Below are positions 20,066 through 29,435 of a stretch of 64,000 nucleotides of DNA, in pieces. The translations under genes were made by a program, and so were the position numbers. The DNA comes from Lachancea kluyveri NRRL Y-12651. Its lineage: Eukaryota > Ascomycota > Saccharomycetes > Saccharomycetales > Saccharomycetaceae. The stretch covers positions 558,001-622,000 of the forward strand of contig CM000694.1 in NCBI GenBank assembly GCA_000149225.2, written 5' to 3'. The notes below the pieces were generated by a model. The model saw nothing but the letters and a program-made list of their open reading frames with translations. It was not told the DNA's origin and did not search any database. Positions within the stretch are counted from its first letter, which is position 1. Each line of letters starts with the position of its first letter.

Positions 20066-22309
20066 CTATATATTGGGATATCCGTTGCTTTTAAAATTCT
20101 CTCTAATCTGTTGGTCTTTCATTCTACTACTGAGCTTTATGCTTTCAAACCAACTGTTCATGCCCTTTTTATATGTGTTATGATCTGCAAACCAAGAACA
20201 GTACTTGCTTTGAGACATGGGTTCCGATCGACAAAAGTTTGACTCTTCAAGTTTATGATTCCCCCAAAATTTCATAAATGGTTGCGATGCGCACTCCCCA
20301 GTCTCGCATTCTTCTCCTTTTTTAATCCATCCTCCTATTTTGTCATTGAATCTGTAATCCCTATAACTAGTCTTGGATAAACCCTCGCGATATTCATCTA
20401 AAAGAATTTTATCGATGGCAAAGGGAACAAATGTTGCAACCCCCTCATATTCTGTCTTTCTCAACGGACTTAGCATGTCTAAGCTAGAATAAAAGTGGAA
20501 ATTTTTGTCACCCAATTGATAATTTGATGTTGGTACAAAGGACGGAAGCTTCTTGGCGCTCCCTTTCCCCGCACTTTTATAATCAATGTTGAAATCCTTA
20601 TACGATAGGGCAGTCAAGTCGATGTATAAGCCGGTATCCACATCGATGAACCTTCCGTCTATAACGTTTTTGCCCAGTCGCCGGTATTTGTCACTAAATA
20701 ATGGATTTATCTCCAAAAAATACCTTCCAGTGTAACCATCATCTGTTGTTACAATTAGAGAGCCATTAAAGTTGGCAGCAAGGTACTCCATTTGTTTAAT
20801 CGGTAGTTGTAGATCGATATCGTTGTCCCAATGGAACGTACTGCCCTGCCAGCGCCAGCCCAACAAATCGCCGTGTGATAACCAGTAAATTACTCGTTCA
20901 TTTGAAGTGAACCGCTGCCAAGCTCGGAATAAACGGTGCAATATAAACGCTTTTTCATCACTCGGAACCGTTTTTTTGAAGAACCTCCAATCATGATGAG
21001 AACCCTGGCTTTTTGCTTCTTTATCTGTGGTATCCAAATTTACTTCATTAAAGAATTTGCGATCGTGGAGTCTTGTCGATTCTTTCATCGTGTTGTTCAA
21101 TTGTTTGTGATGACTATGGATTATGTGCTGCAAGTATATTGAGTGCTTTGAGGGCAAGAGCTTATCTTGGTAAAAAGTCCCAACTGTCTCCAAGCCAAGC
21201 TCATGTACCCTTTTTTCCAAATCCAATTGAAATTCTTCTTCCTCCAACAGAATCGTCATGTCATTTGGACCAATATAATTCTGGTTCACTCTAGTTTCGA
21301 GCTTTGGTAAGGAAAGAAATTCCACAATCAAGTCACCGTATGGACCGTTGGAATTTGCATTATTCCCTTTTTGAGCCACCAACTTGAGCTTGTCCCTTTT
21401 TTCGTCAAGATACATTACTCGATGTTCTTCGAACAATTTTTTGTGTATTGAGCCTATCTTGATACCTTTCGGTAAACCTCTGTTGTCGATCTCTTCTAAA
21501 TTTAAGAGTTCCTCCAACATTCCGAAATTTTTATCGTAAATTGCACTTTTTCTGCTGTTGATATTTTTCACTTTCACTTCAACATTTCTTTGTGGGGATA
21601 CAAACACAAGTTTGTCGACCGGCACGTTATTCTCGTACACATACGTGGCTCCACGTATACCTTTCAATTTCTCGGACTCTGGTGTACCTAAGAATTTTAG
21701 TGGATCCTGCTTGGTTCTCAACTTGGCAAACTTACCAAGCTTCGAGAAATTCTCATGCTTATATTTTGTTAGAGTTTCAAAGTCATACCAATCCCTCCAC
21801 GAAAACGGTATCACGGGATTGACAAATCCCATTTCTAGTACCTTATGAACAAACGCTAGTGTCACTCCATATGAATGCTCCCATTTTTGTTGAGGCGAAA
21901 GCTTTTTCCTCCATAGGCTATGGTGCATTACCAATGGAGTTGAGTCAATACTAGATTCCTCGATGACTCTTCCTAGTTGGCGGGATTTGCCTGGTATTTC
22001 GCTTTCATAAATATTTACTGAGTAAGGAACAAAGTTGAGCGAATCGTCTTGTATATCCCTTGGCGTCCTATTCTCGATGTAATCTAAATAATATTGTCGC
22101 TCGTTGATTATTGTTTGTTCTTTGTGCTTGTTGAACTTTTGAATCAGGTCATTACGGTACTCTCCATGACTTTTATACAGCTCTGGTATTAATAATTTTA
22201 ACAAAGTCCCAGATAGAACATACAAGGCAACAACCAAGAGAAGAGGTTTTGTAGCTTTCTTGATACGAAATTTAACCGTGGTAGAAGCGTTCCTGTATTT
22301 TTCCCACAT
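20066..22309 (-). CDS. LicD/Mnn4-family type II membrane protein
   Basis: A 747-residue protein with a short basic cytosolic tail and one signal-anchor helix (about residues 20-41), then a large lumenal part. The C-terminal half carries the LicD phosphotransferase-like domain: SHGDLLGWRWQG followed by the acidic DNDIDLQ motif (Asp495, Asp497, Asp499) and later HWDN/RYFLEINP elements. Yeast relatives are Mnn4 and YJR061W, which promote mannosylphosphate transfer to glycans in the Golgi; the long Lys/Glu repeat tail of Mnn4 is absent. The start is the ATG at 22309; the longer frame begins only with TTG. S. cerevisiae has no such gene next to RAD53. Diverges from DGA1 over 340 bases. Confidence 0.82.
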   Translation of the reverse strand: MWEKYRNASTTVKFRIKKATKPLLLVVALYVLSGTLLKLLIPELYKSHGEYRNDLIQKFNKHKEQTIINERQYYLDYIENRTPRDIQDDSLNFVPYSVNIYESEIPGKSRQLGRVIEESSIDSTPLVMHHSLWRKKLSPQQKWEHSYGVTLAFVHKVLEMGFVNPVIPFSWRDWYDFETLTKYKHENFSKLGKFAKLRTKQDPLKFLGTPESEKLKGIRGATYVYENNVPVDKLVFVSPQRNVEVKVKNINSRKSAIYDKNFGMLEELLNLEEIDNRGLPKGIKIGSIHKKLFEEHRVMYLDEKRDKLKLVAQKGNNANSNGPYGDLIVEFLSLPKLETRVNQNYIGPNDMTILLEEEEFQLDLEKRVHELGLETVGTFYQDKLLPSKHSIYLQHIIHSHHKQLNNTMKESTRLHDRKFFNEVNLDTTDKEAKSQGSHHDWRFFKKTVPSDEKAFILHRLFRAWQRFTSNERVIYWLSHGDLLGWRWQGSTFHWDNDIDLQLPIKQMEYLAANFNGSLIVTTDDGYTGRYFLEINPLFSDKYRRLGKNVIDGRFIDVDTGLYIDLTALSYKDFNIDYKSAGKGSAKKLPSFVPTSNYQLGDKNFHFYSSLDMLSPLRKTEYEGVATFVPFAIDKILLDEYREGLSKTSYRDYRFNDKIGGWIKKGEECETGECASQPFMKFWGNHKLEESNFCRSEPMSQSKYCSWFADHNTYKKGMNSWFESIKLSSRMKDQQIRENFKSNGYPNI

Positions 22310-22478
22310 ATCTAGGTGTTCAGAAAAATACCGAGTAATTACAGGATACAATTTATAATTTTTTAAGCCTTAATTTATACATCTCTGGCTCTTTTCACCT
22401 TTCAGATTTGAACAACTTTCACATATCATTTAATTAAATTTTACTTTAGATATTTTTTTTGTGACATTTGCACCAAAA

Positions 22479-22557
22479 ATGAGATTTTGGCGTTAGTAAT
22501 GACTACTCTTGTCTCTATCATCATATTTCACGTATGGGTGTCTTCTCAAAATCTCAT
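22479..22557. repeat. 11-base inverted repeat in the divergent promoter
   Basis: ATGAGATTTTG (22479-22489) and its exact complement CAAAATCTCAT (22547-22557) are separated by 57 bases between the LicD-type gene and DGA1. It could be a pair of binding sites for one factor acting on both genes; function is unknown. Confidence 0.5.
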
Positions 22558-22649
22558 TGTGAGATACGGTATCCGATAAAAAAGATTTGGTCCTGGAATT
22601 ATTGCTCTGAGAAACTAGTGTGAACTAAAGTAGTAGTTTAACGTTAGGC

Positions 22650-24029
22650 ATGGACTCTCCTACCCAGATAACACATAGAAAGCATCAGGATGAGGTAGTG
22701 GAAACAACAGAGATACCTACCGCCAACGGACATTCTTCGGCACTTCAGGAGGATAGAAGGCGAAGTCCATCAAATATCTTAAGGGACGAGCTTTCCCATT
22801 TGAAGCTGTATAGCGATGAAACTAGAGATGGAAAACCGTTGGATGACCTCCTGGATGGCTCTTTACTCACCTCGAAGCCGAAATTGACCTTTTGCTCTCT
22901 CAAAACTCCTTGGCAAAGAAGACTACAAACGTTAGTTGTTGCGTGGCATGTGGCTTCCTTCCTTTATGTTTTGGCAATAACATTGTTTGCCTTTGCGAAT
23001 CCGTTTATGTGGGTTATATTGATTCCCTATTTATTCTACTATTCCTTTGACAGAACACCAGCAAACGGTAACGTTGTCAAGCGCTACTCGGAATGGTTTA
23101 GAAGCCTTGGGATGTGGGATTACTACTGTAATTATTATCCAATTCATTTGCATAAAACTGTAGATTTGAAACCTACATTCAATGAAGAGGAAGAGAATAG
23201 TGCTACAAGCTCCTCTTCGGATGACAACTATTTAATTAAGGTGAGGCTTAGGTTGTGGCCGTTGAAGTTTGTTTTAAACTTTAACATTTTGAAACAATCG
23301 AAAAAGCCTAAAAGAAAGGCTGTTGGTCCTAAGTACATTTTCGGATATCACCCCCATGGTGTTGCGGCATTGGGCGCCTTTGGTGCGTTTGCCACGGAAG
23401 GTTGTGGCTGGTCAGAATTATTTCCAAATATCCCGGTTTGTTTGATGACTCTAGTTAATCAGTTTCAGATTCCATTTCACAGAGACTATTTGTTGTCCCT
23501 TGGCATCACATCTGTTGCAAAAAAGAATGCCTTGAAAGTTTTGGAAAAGGACTATTCTATCTGTATCGTCGTTGGTGGTGCACAAGAGTCTTTGTTGAGT
23601 AAAATTGGCTCGGCAGACTTGGTTTTAAAGAAAAGGAAGGGATTTATCAAACTAGCTTTAGAAACTGGTAACGTCGGTCTCGTTCCCTGTTACTCCTTTG
23701 GCGAGACGGATTGCTATAATATCTTGAAAACCACTGAAAGATCTTACTTGCATAGACTTCAGCTGTGGGTTAAAGAAAACTATGGTTTCACTATTCCGCT
23801 CTTTTTCGCGAGAGGACTCTTTAATTATGATTTTGGTCTAGTTCCATTTAGGAAACCGATTAATATTGTTGTCGGAAGGCCTATCTACGTTGAAAAAAAA
23901 TATGACAACCCATCGATAGATGATATTAACCATTATCAAGAGCTGTATATCACAGAGTTGGAAAGGATTTTCAACGAGTATAAAGGGCAATTTGGGTATG
24001 GTGACTTAGAGTTAAATTACGTAGAATGA
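22650..24029 (+). CDS. DGA1: Diacylglycerol O-acyltransferase (DGAT2 type)
   Basis: Makes triacylglycerol from diacylglycerol and acyl-CoA at the ER and lipid droplets. It has 459 residues (S. cerevisiae Dga1 418); the extra length is in the polar N-terminus and an acidic/serine insert near residue 185. A hydrophobic hairpin (about 90-135) anchors it in the membrane. The DGAT2 signature HPHG is at 234-237 (GYHPHGVAALGAFG), with later conserved blocks IVVGGAQESLL, KRKGFIKLAL, and RGLFNYDFGLVPFR. DGA1 neighbours ESA1 in S. cerevisiae; here only the recombinase-like gene and RRD2 come between them, as the interleaved ancestral order predicts. Confidence 0.95.
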   Translation: MDSPTQITHRKHQDEVVETTEIPTANGHSSALQEDRRRSPSNILRDELSHLKLYSDETRDGKPLDDLLDGSLLTSKPKLTFCSLKTPWQRRLQTLVVAWHVASFLYVLAITLFAFANPFMWVILIPYLFYYSFDRTPANGNVVKRYSEWFRSLGMWDYYCNYYPIHLHKTVDLKPTFNEEEENSATSSSSDDNYLIKVRLRLWPLKFVLNFNILKQSKKPKRKAVGPKYIFGYHPHGVAALGAFGAFATEGCGWSELFPNIPVCLMTLVNQFQIPFHRDYLLSLGITSVAKKNALKVLEKDYSICIVVGGAQESLLSKIGSADLVLKKRKGFIKLALETGNVGLVPCYSFGETDCYNILKTTERSYLHRLQLWVKENYGFTIPLFFARGLFNYDFGLVPFRKPINIVVGRPIYVEKKYDNPSIDDINHYQELYITELERIFNEYKGQFGYGDLELNYVE

Positions 24030-24529
24030 GTTAGAAGTTGGGAAAGGCCAATGGTTATAACAATAGAAAAGTAACATAAGATAGTGCAAAAATAAATTAG
24101 ACATTAAAATACTAACAGGGTGAATCATGTTCATTCCTATTCAATGTTTTTTAAAAAATATTTCTTTTATAAACCACTGTTCTTTTCCCAGCCTGGTTTC
24201 TTTAGGGAAGCAACCCATGAAGAAAGCATTGCCCGATTAGCTCTTTTCAACTGGCTTTGATAATTTATTTTCTGTAAAATCTCACGCTATGAGGCTGCTT
24301 ACTAAATGATGTGACTCTATATCGCAAAGCGAAGAGGATACTATTATTTAAAACAGGGCGTACACACTTCGACTATTTGTCCGTGCCCTCACGCCTGCGG
24401 AAGTTCAATTGGGGCAGGTGTTGCATATGCTTAACGTTAGCCTGTTTCGGGCATTACTTGTGCACCAACCTGAGTCCTCCAAGAAGCCAGGTGCTTTTTG
24501 TATGAGCTTGTCCTTGTAGTATAAAACCC
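24030..24529. other. Gap between DGA1 and the recombinase-like gene
   Basis: A 500-base convergent gap. It is AT-rich up to about 24340, then noticeably GC-richer towards the recombinase-like gene. No TnpB/Fanzor-like coding remnant, terminal repeat or tRNA was recognised by eye. Confidence 0.5.
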
Positions 24530-25276
24530 CTAGACAACGTCGGGTTGCGCTGCACTTTCCCCAAAAACATCATCCTGCCCCGTACTGGCCGTTAGTGCCT
24601 CCTGCATCTGCATGTTTGCATTATGTGCTATTGCTGCAACGCTTTCTTCTGTGATGTTGTTTGCCGACCTTGCATTTCGTGGCTTTCTGTTATACTGCCG
24701 TTTTTTCTTGTACGTTTCATCTGGCTTGTGGACACTATTCCTAGCAGCAGACTGGTTCGTGATGGCAAGCAAGTCCTCAGAGAGCTCTCCGGACGTGTAT
24801 TGGTCTGCACACGCGTTGGGATTCAGGACCACGACCTCGACACCATGCTTCTCACATATCCACTCGAACAGTTCAAAACCAAACCTGCATAGCCTGTCTT
24901 TGTATTCCACAACCACACGAGCAATGTTTCCCTCGTAGACCAGCTCCAAGAGCTTCCGGAACCCCTTCCGGTCCCAATCGAGTCCTGATCCAATATCAGA
25001 GATGACCTCTGCCCCAGGAAATTGCGCAGTGAGGTTGCCGCATTGACGGTCAAGGTCTTCCTGTTGGTGGTTGGCCCCGACTCGTGCGTAGCATAGAGTA
25101 GTGCAATGGTCCTGGCTGTAACTCCGCTGCTGGCACAGTGCAACAATGTCTTCCTTGTGGTAGTACCTGTTTCTCCCCGGCCTGATGAACCTGATCTTTC
25201 CCTGGTCAGCCCAGTTTGCTAGCGTGGATACTGAAATATTGTATTTCTTGCGCACTTCACCTGCACGGATATACAT
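24530..25276 (-). CDS. IS607-family serine recombinase-like protein, nucleophile Ser replaced
   Basis: A 248-residue protein with the IS607 TnpA layout: an N-terminal MerR-type helix-turn-helix (residues 1-45; VRKKYNISVSTLANWADQGKI and RFIRPGRNRYY) and a serine-recombinase catalytic domain (about 61-180). Most active-site positions of the gamma-delta resolvase type are kept: Arg65 in YAR, Arg103 in DRKGF, and Asp127-Arg128-Leu-Cys-Arg131. The nucleophilic serine, expected in YARVS, is Gly67 (YARVGA, codon GGG at 25076-25078), so strand cleavage is not expected. A basic tail (190-203) and an Ala/Gln/Asp-rich C-terminus replace the usual short end. Base composition is GC-richer (about 55% by eye) than its neighbours. 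No TnpB/Fanzor partner is nearby. Probably an acquired, domesticated DNA-binding protein. Confidence 0.85.
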   Translation of the reverse strand: MYIRAGEVRKKYNISVSTLANWADQGKIRFIRPGRNRYYHKEDIVALCQQRSYSQDHCTTLCYARVGANHQQEDLDRQCGNLTAQFPGAEVISDIGSGLDWDRKGFRKLLELVYEGNIARVVVEYKDRLCRFGFELFEWICEKHGVEVVVLNPNACADQYTSGELSEDLLAITNQSAARNSVHKPDETYKKKRQYNRKPRNARSANNITEESVAAIAHNANMQMQEALTASTGQDDVFGESAAQPDVV

Positions 25277-25312
25277 GGCTCTTTAAACTACTGTACCGCC
25301 AACTGGCCTTCT

Positions 25313-25323
25313 CTGCTGAGCAG
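25313..25323. repeat. Palindrome in the recombinase/RRD2 promoter
   Basis: CTGCTGAGCAG is a perfect odd palindrome 37 bases upstream of the recombinase-like gene, in the 207-base promoter shared with RRD2. It is a conceivable operator for a dimeric helix-turn-helix protein; this is speculation. Confidence 0.3.
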
Positions 25324-25483
25324 TTTTCGTTTCTTGGTGTAATGCTAATAGACCCCTGGAGTTGCAGTGATAATTCTTCACGTGTTTTGCTGTGTATGTT
25401 TCTACGTTAATTATTGATTTTCTTCCCTATCATCCTTCAAGTTAAATACTAGTCAAAGAACACAAAGGACTAATACTATTACG

Positions 25484-26551
25484 ATGGCACCTCAAAAAAG
25501 ACTATTAAGTCAACATGATATGGAAATATGGACTGAATCTAACACGTTTAACGAACTGACTGGGTTCATCACCAAACTGGGCGAATCCGTAAAGGGTCGT
25601 GAGAACACACAATATGTTGAGCCAATAAGTTCATCAATCGATGAACTGTGTTCCTTATTGGACAAAGTTAACAAAGTCGTGAGTAGCCACCCAGTAATCC
25701 AGGACGCTAACACTTCGAGGTTTGGTAAGGTCGAGTTTCGGGATTTTTATGACGATCTGAGCTCCAGATCTTCAGAAATGATTTCCTCTTTGTCAGATAA
25801 ACTTAGCACCCCTCAGGTGGATGAACTGGCAGCGTACTTCAGAAAATCATGGGGAAACAGGACGAGAATTGACTACGGTTCCGGTCATGAGTTGAATTTT
25901 ATCTGCTTTCTTTACGGATTGAACAAATGCAACTTTTTTGACCTTGAAAAAGACGCTACCAATGTTGTGCTCAGGGTATTTATTAAGTACTTGGATGTTA
26001 TGAGGACCCTTGAAACTAAATATTGGCTTGAACCTGCAGGTTCTCACGGTGTTTGGGGTTTAGACGACTACCATTTTTTACCTTTCCTTTTCGGCGCGTT
26101 CCAACTAGCTACTCATAAGCACCTGAAACCAAAATCCATTCATAATAAGGAATTTGTTGAAATGTTTGAAAAGAGATATTTGTATTTTGGTTGTATCGGG
26201 TTCATCAATTCAGTAAAAACCAGTATTTCTTTGAGATGGCATTCGCCGATGTTAGACGATATCAGTGGTGTGAAAACGTGGTCTAAAGTTGCAGAAGGGA
26301 TGGTGAAAATGTACAAGGCGGAAGTTTTGGGAAAGTTGCCTATTATGCAACATTTCTACTTTGGTGACTTTTTGGTATGTCCCAAGGGCGTTTCAGAACC
26401 AAGATCTCACAGCCATGATGACAGTGATGACTTCGAATGTCATGATCATGCTCATAATACCTGGGGTGACTGTTGTGGTATCAAGATCCCAAGTGCGATT
26501 GCGGCTACAGAAGCGAAAAAAAATAAGCAAAGACCTATACCATTTGACTAA
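25484..26551 (+). CDS. RRD2: PP2A phosphatase activator (PTPA), peptidyl-prolyl isomerase
   Basis: A 355-residue PTPA-family protein that helps activate and assemble PP2A-type phosphatases and has prolyl-isomerase activity. Family blocks visible: YFRKSWGNRTRIDYGSGHE (about 116-134), LNFICFLYGL, and GVWGLDDYHFLPFLFGA (about 188-204). The C-terminal tail is rich in His/Asp (SHSHDDSDDFECHDHAH), looking like a metal-binding stretch but not part of the fold. RAD53-RRD2-PRP46 is the S. cerevisiae order; here extra genes from the sister track are interleaved. Confidence 0.95.
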   Translation: MAPQKRLLSQHDMEIWTESNTFNELTGFITKLGESVKGRENTQYVEPISSSIDELCSLLDKVNKVVSSHPVIQDANTSRFGKVEFRDFYDDLSSRSSEMISSLSDKLSTPQVDELAAYFRKSWGNRTRIDYGSGHELNFICFLYGLNKCNFFDLEKDATNVVLRVFIKYLDVMRTLETKYWLEPAGSHGVWGLDDYHFLPFLFGAFQLATHKHLKPKSIHNKEFVEMFEKRYLYFGCIGFINSVKTSISLRWHSPMLDDISGVKTWSKVAEGMVKMYKAEVLGKLPIMQHFYFGDFLVCPKGVSEPRSHSHDDSDDFECHDHAHNTWGDCCGIKIPSAIAATEAKKNKQRPIPFD

Positions 26552-26604
26552 ATTACTTTTGAGTCTTTCTTAAATAAAAAGCATGCTACACAAACGGTTT
26601 TTTA

Positions 26605-27924
26605 TTACCATGCAAATCTTAGTTGAGATGCTGTAAATACAGGTGGCTTCCATATCAGCTTTTCTGGATCAATAGATTTCCTTTTCTTGTTATTTAGTTT
26701 CTCATAACGTTGCAAAACTTCCTCATTTAGATATATGATGTGTTGGCCCTTGTAATATCTTAGCATGTTCAGGGCCTTGGCTGTGTGTAATATGTCGGTG
26801 GTAGTCATTGAAGTTAGAGAACTGATCTCATCAATAGTAACTTCTGAGCCGTGCTCCACTAATAAACTTATCAAAGTATCAGACCAGTAAGCTCTGTAAG
26901 ATAGTAACCCTAGATCTGATAGAGGTTTTTCTGGGGATCCAACTTTACCTTCTTTCTTAGAAAGTTCGTATGAAAACTCGATCAATAGCCGACCATAACC
27001 CATTCTTTGGTACTGCGGTAAAGTTAGAATACACGCAACGTTATAACCATCTGCAGACTCTTTCTCCTTAGAAAAATATCCAACCAAATGGTGTCCCAGA
27101 TCATCTCTACGGGTCATACAATAAAATAAAAAGGGATCCACATCGTAATATAAAGTTTTGTGATCAAGGAATAATTTTGAAAAAAGACACAGGTTTCTAC
27201 ACCAGGTCCTTTGCTTTCTGCCATCGATTTCGAAGAAGGAGACATAATCATCTCTATAAATCTCGTTCCCTGGAGGGTGTCGCAGAGTGCACTTCTTCCT
27301 GTAGCGCTCGTACTGTTTCTTCGAGCCAAAATACTGTAGGGTGAAATCGTCAATATACACAACATCTTCATCTGTGAGTTCGATTGGGTATGGAGAAAAA
27401 TACCATGGTTCAATTTGGTGCTTACCCATGATTATCTTGTCTAAATTCCTCACACGTGCAACTTCATGTAGATTTTGAGTCATGGAACCCGAAGTCCTCA
27501 ACTTCTTGATCTCATCCTCCCTAGATATCTCTTCATCCCTAATACCTTGTACGTTTAAATTATCCAAGTCTAGAACTGCGGAGCCCTCTGGGGTTTCAGA
27601 TTTCTTCAACACTTGAGGGGTCGGTTCCTTCTTTTGTTTTTTCTTCTTGCTTCCCTTATCGGTGTCTAGTTCTTTAGGTTTAGGAAAGTTGATATCTTTA
27701 TCTAAATTTATTCTTTCTGCTAGAACCCATTCATCTAGACGCTTGTTGAAATCCTCATAATGGACGTAAAACTTTGGTGGTGATCTTCTTGAGTTGATCA
27801 AAAGGATTTCCGCTAGCCTTTCCTCATCATCCTTAGCGATCCAGCACCTGCAGCCAACAGAGATTTCTTCTATATCATTTACTCTTTTGAGTATGCCCGG
27901 TTCTGTTTCATCTTCTGGAGACAT
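26605..27924 (-). CDS. ESA1: Histone H4/H2A acetyltransferase of NuA4
   Basis: Essential MYST-family catalytic subunit of NuA4/Piccolo. It has 439 residues (S. cerevisiae 445). The N-terminal Tudor-knot/chromo-barrel (about 20-75, [16 protein letters not shown]) is followed by a lysine-rich linker and the MYST HAT domain (about 155-435). Key residues: Lys256 in [12 protein letters not shown], the auto-acetylated lysine; catalytic Cys298 in [10 protein letters not shown]; acetyl-CoA loop QRMGYGR (306-312); and general-base Glu332 in SPEKPLSD. The C-terminus [10 protein letters not shown] is invariant. It is the DGA1 neighbour on S. cerevisiae chromosome XV. Confidence 0.98.
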   Translation of the reverse strand: MSPEDETEPGILKRVNDIEEISVGCRCWIAKDDEERLAEILLINSRRSPPKFYVHYEDFNKRLDEWVLAERINLDKDINFPKPKELDTDKGSKKKKQKKEPTPQVLKKSETPEGSAVLDLDNLNVQGIRDEEISREDEIKKLRTSGSMTQNLHEVARVRNLDKIIMGKHQIEPWYFSPYPIELTDEDVVYIDDFTLQYFGSKKQYERYRKKCTLRHPPGNEIYRDDYVSFFEIDGRKQRTWCRNLCLFSKLFLDHKTLYYDVDPFLFYCMTRRDDLGHHLVGYFSKEKESADGYNVACILTLPQYQRMGYGRLLIEFSYELSKKEGKVGSPEKPLSDLGLLSYRAYWSDTLISLLVEHGSEVTIDEISSLTSMTTTDILHTAKALNMLRYYKGQHIIYLNEEVLQRYEKLNNKKRKSIDPEKLIWKPPVFTASQLRFAW

Positions 27925-28109
27925 TCTATTATCAACCCTGGTCCAAATAGAGGGTCTGTTTTCCGTAACATTTCGATATCGAGGAGCGTTTTTCTTTGAA
28001 AAATTTGGTTTCTTAGAATAACTATGCGAATCGCGTGAAAAGCATTTTTAAAAAAAAAAAGGTTAAAGATTAGAAATATATTATATTACAGACAGTACTT
28101 TTGCGATGT

Positions 28110-29435
28110 CTAAAACCTTTGGGATGTTAGGGATGGATTCCAAGGCAAGCCTGTGTATGTTTCTGGTGTTGCGTCTTGGTCTTGCTTCCAAATCTTTATG
28201 CTCTTGTCACTTTCACCAGTAATTAGCCTCAAGCCGGTTTGGTCAAAAGTACTCGTCAAAATACCGCGCTCACTCTCTAAGGACCCTGGGATCTCGGTGG
28301 TATCCAGTTGTTGGTACTTGTGTCCCGTCTTATAATCGTAAAAACTTAACACACCGTTATCACTACCTGCAAAAAGAACATCATCCTGGTTTATGGATAA
28401 GGTATTAATAATACCAGTTTTCTCGGACTGAAAATTCGTCAACAGTTGGCCTTCTGGTAATTTCCATGATCTTATATCATCTGTGCATGCAGAAGAGATT
28501 GAGAATTCGCCAGGGTGTATACCGATATCTCTCACAGATCGTTTGTGATGAGTTAAGACCTTCAGGGTTTTGCCAGCTGTTATATCCCAAAGCCTGACAG
28601 TAGCATCTGCAGAGCAGCTCACCACTTGAGGATCTACAGGCAGGCATTTCACTCTGTTGATCGGGCTCTTGTGCCCGGCCATTGTCATAACCGGTAGTTT
28701 TGTTCTGATATCCCATAGCCTTACTACGGAGTCTCTTCCTGCGGTGGCAATCAAGTTTAACGTAGGATGGATATCTACAGTATGTACACCAGATAGATGG
28801 CCATGGTAGTCTCTGATTACCCTGTTTTTCTCCAAGTCCCAGCATTTTACCAGTTTATCTTCGCTGGCAGAGAACATGTACGGATGTCTTTTTGAAATGC
28901 AAATATCCTTTACAGTCATTATATGGCCAGACAATGTCAGTTTTAGTTTGCCTGTAGCCAAATCCCAAATCTTAATTGTAGTATCGTTACTACCTGTTGC
29001 AAACCATTCGTTATCAATTGGATCTACCGCCACAGTTCTAACCCAGCCATTGTGGCCATTTATTACTCTCATTAATTTCCAGGGAGCATGCCATTTTGGT
29101 TTTTGAGATATCATCTGTTCATGACGATGCATTATTGAGTGGAATACATCATCCTCGCTGCTGTTGAACACTTTGGTGACTAGGGCATTCCCTGAATTGG
29201 TTTGGCTCCCTTCCTCGTATCTTATCAATGCGCCAGATTCTTGAGAATGTCGCGTGTTTTGTGATTGAAACTCTTCGAATTTTTGAAACACCGTTTTATT
29301 TTTATCTATCTTTTGTTGTAAATGGTCTGGCAGTTGGGCCATGTATTTAAACTGATTGTTCCATCTCGTCTTCAAATAGATATCATCTCCTATCTCATGA
29401 TCTATTTTCGATATACCAGCATCGTTTGTAGACAT
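28110..29435 (-). CDS. PRP46: Splicing factor Prp46 (WD40, NineTeen-related complex)
   Basis: Spliceosomal WD40 protein (PLRG1 homologue) found with Prp45/Cef1 in the activated spliceosome. A start at the ATG at 29435 (MSTNDAG) gives 441 residues and aligns with the S. cerevisiae start (451 aa). Another in-frame ATG 22 codons upstream (29501) cannot be excluded but lies close to a TATA-like sequence. The N-terminal [17 protein letters not shown] motif is conserved. Seven WD repeats follow from about residue 125, with clear WD ends ([36 protein letters not shown]). It diverges from PUS7 over about 1 kb. Confidence 0.95.
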   Translation of the reverse strand: MSTNDAGISKIDHEIGDDIYLKTRWNNQFKYMAQLPDHLQQKIDKNKTVFQKFEEFQSQNTRHSQESGALIRYEEGSQTNSGNALVTKVFNSSEDDVFHSIMHRHEQMISQKPKWHAPWKLMRVINGHNGWVRTVAVDPIDNEWFATGSNDTTIKIWDLATGKLKLTLSGHIMTVKDICISKRHPYMFSASEDKLVKCWDLEKNRVIRDYHGHLSGVHTVDIHPTLNLIATAGRDSVVRLWDIRTKLPVMTMAGHKSPINRVKCLPVDPQVVSCSADATVRLWDITAGKTLKVLTHHKRSVRDIGIHPGEFSISSACTDDIRSWKLPEGQLLTNFQSEKTGIINTLSINQDDVLFAGSDNGVLSFYDYKTGHKYQQLDTTEIPGSLESERGILTSTFDQTGLRLITGESDKSIKIWKQDQDATPETYTGLPWNPSLTSQRF

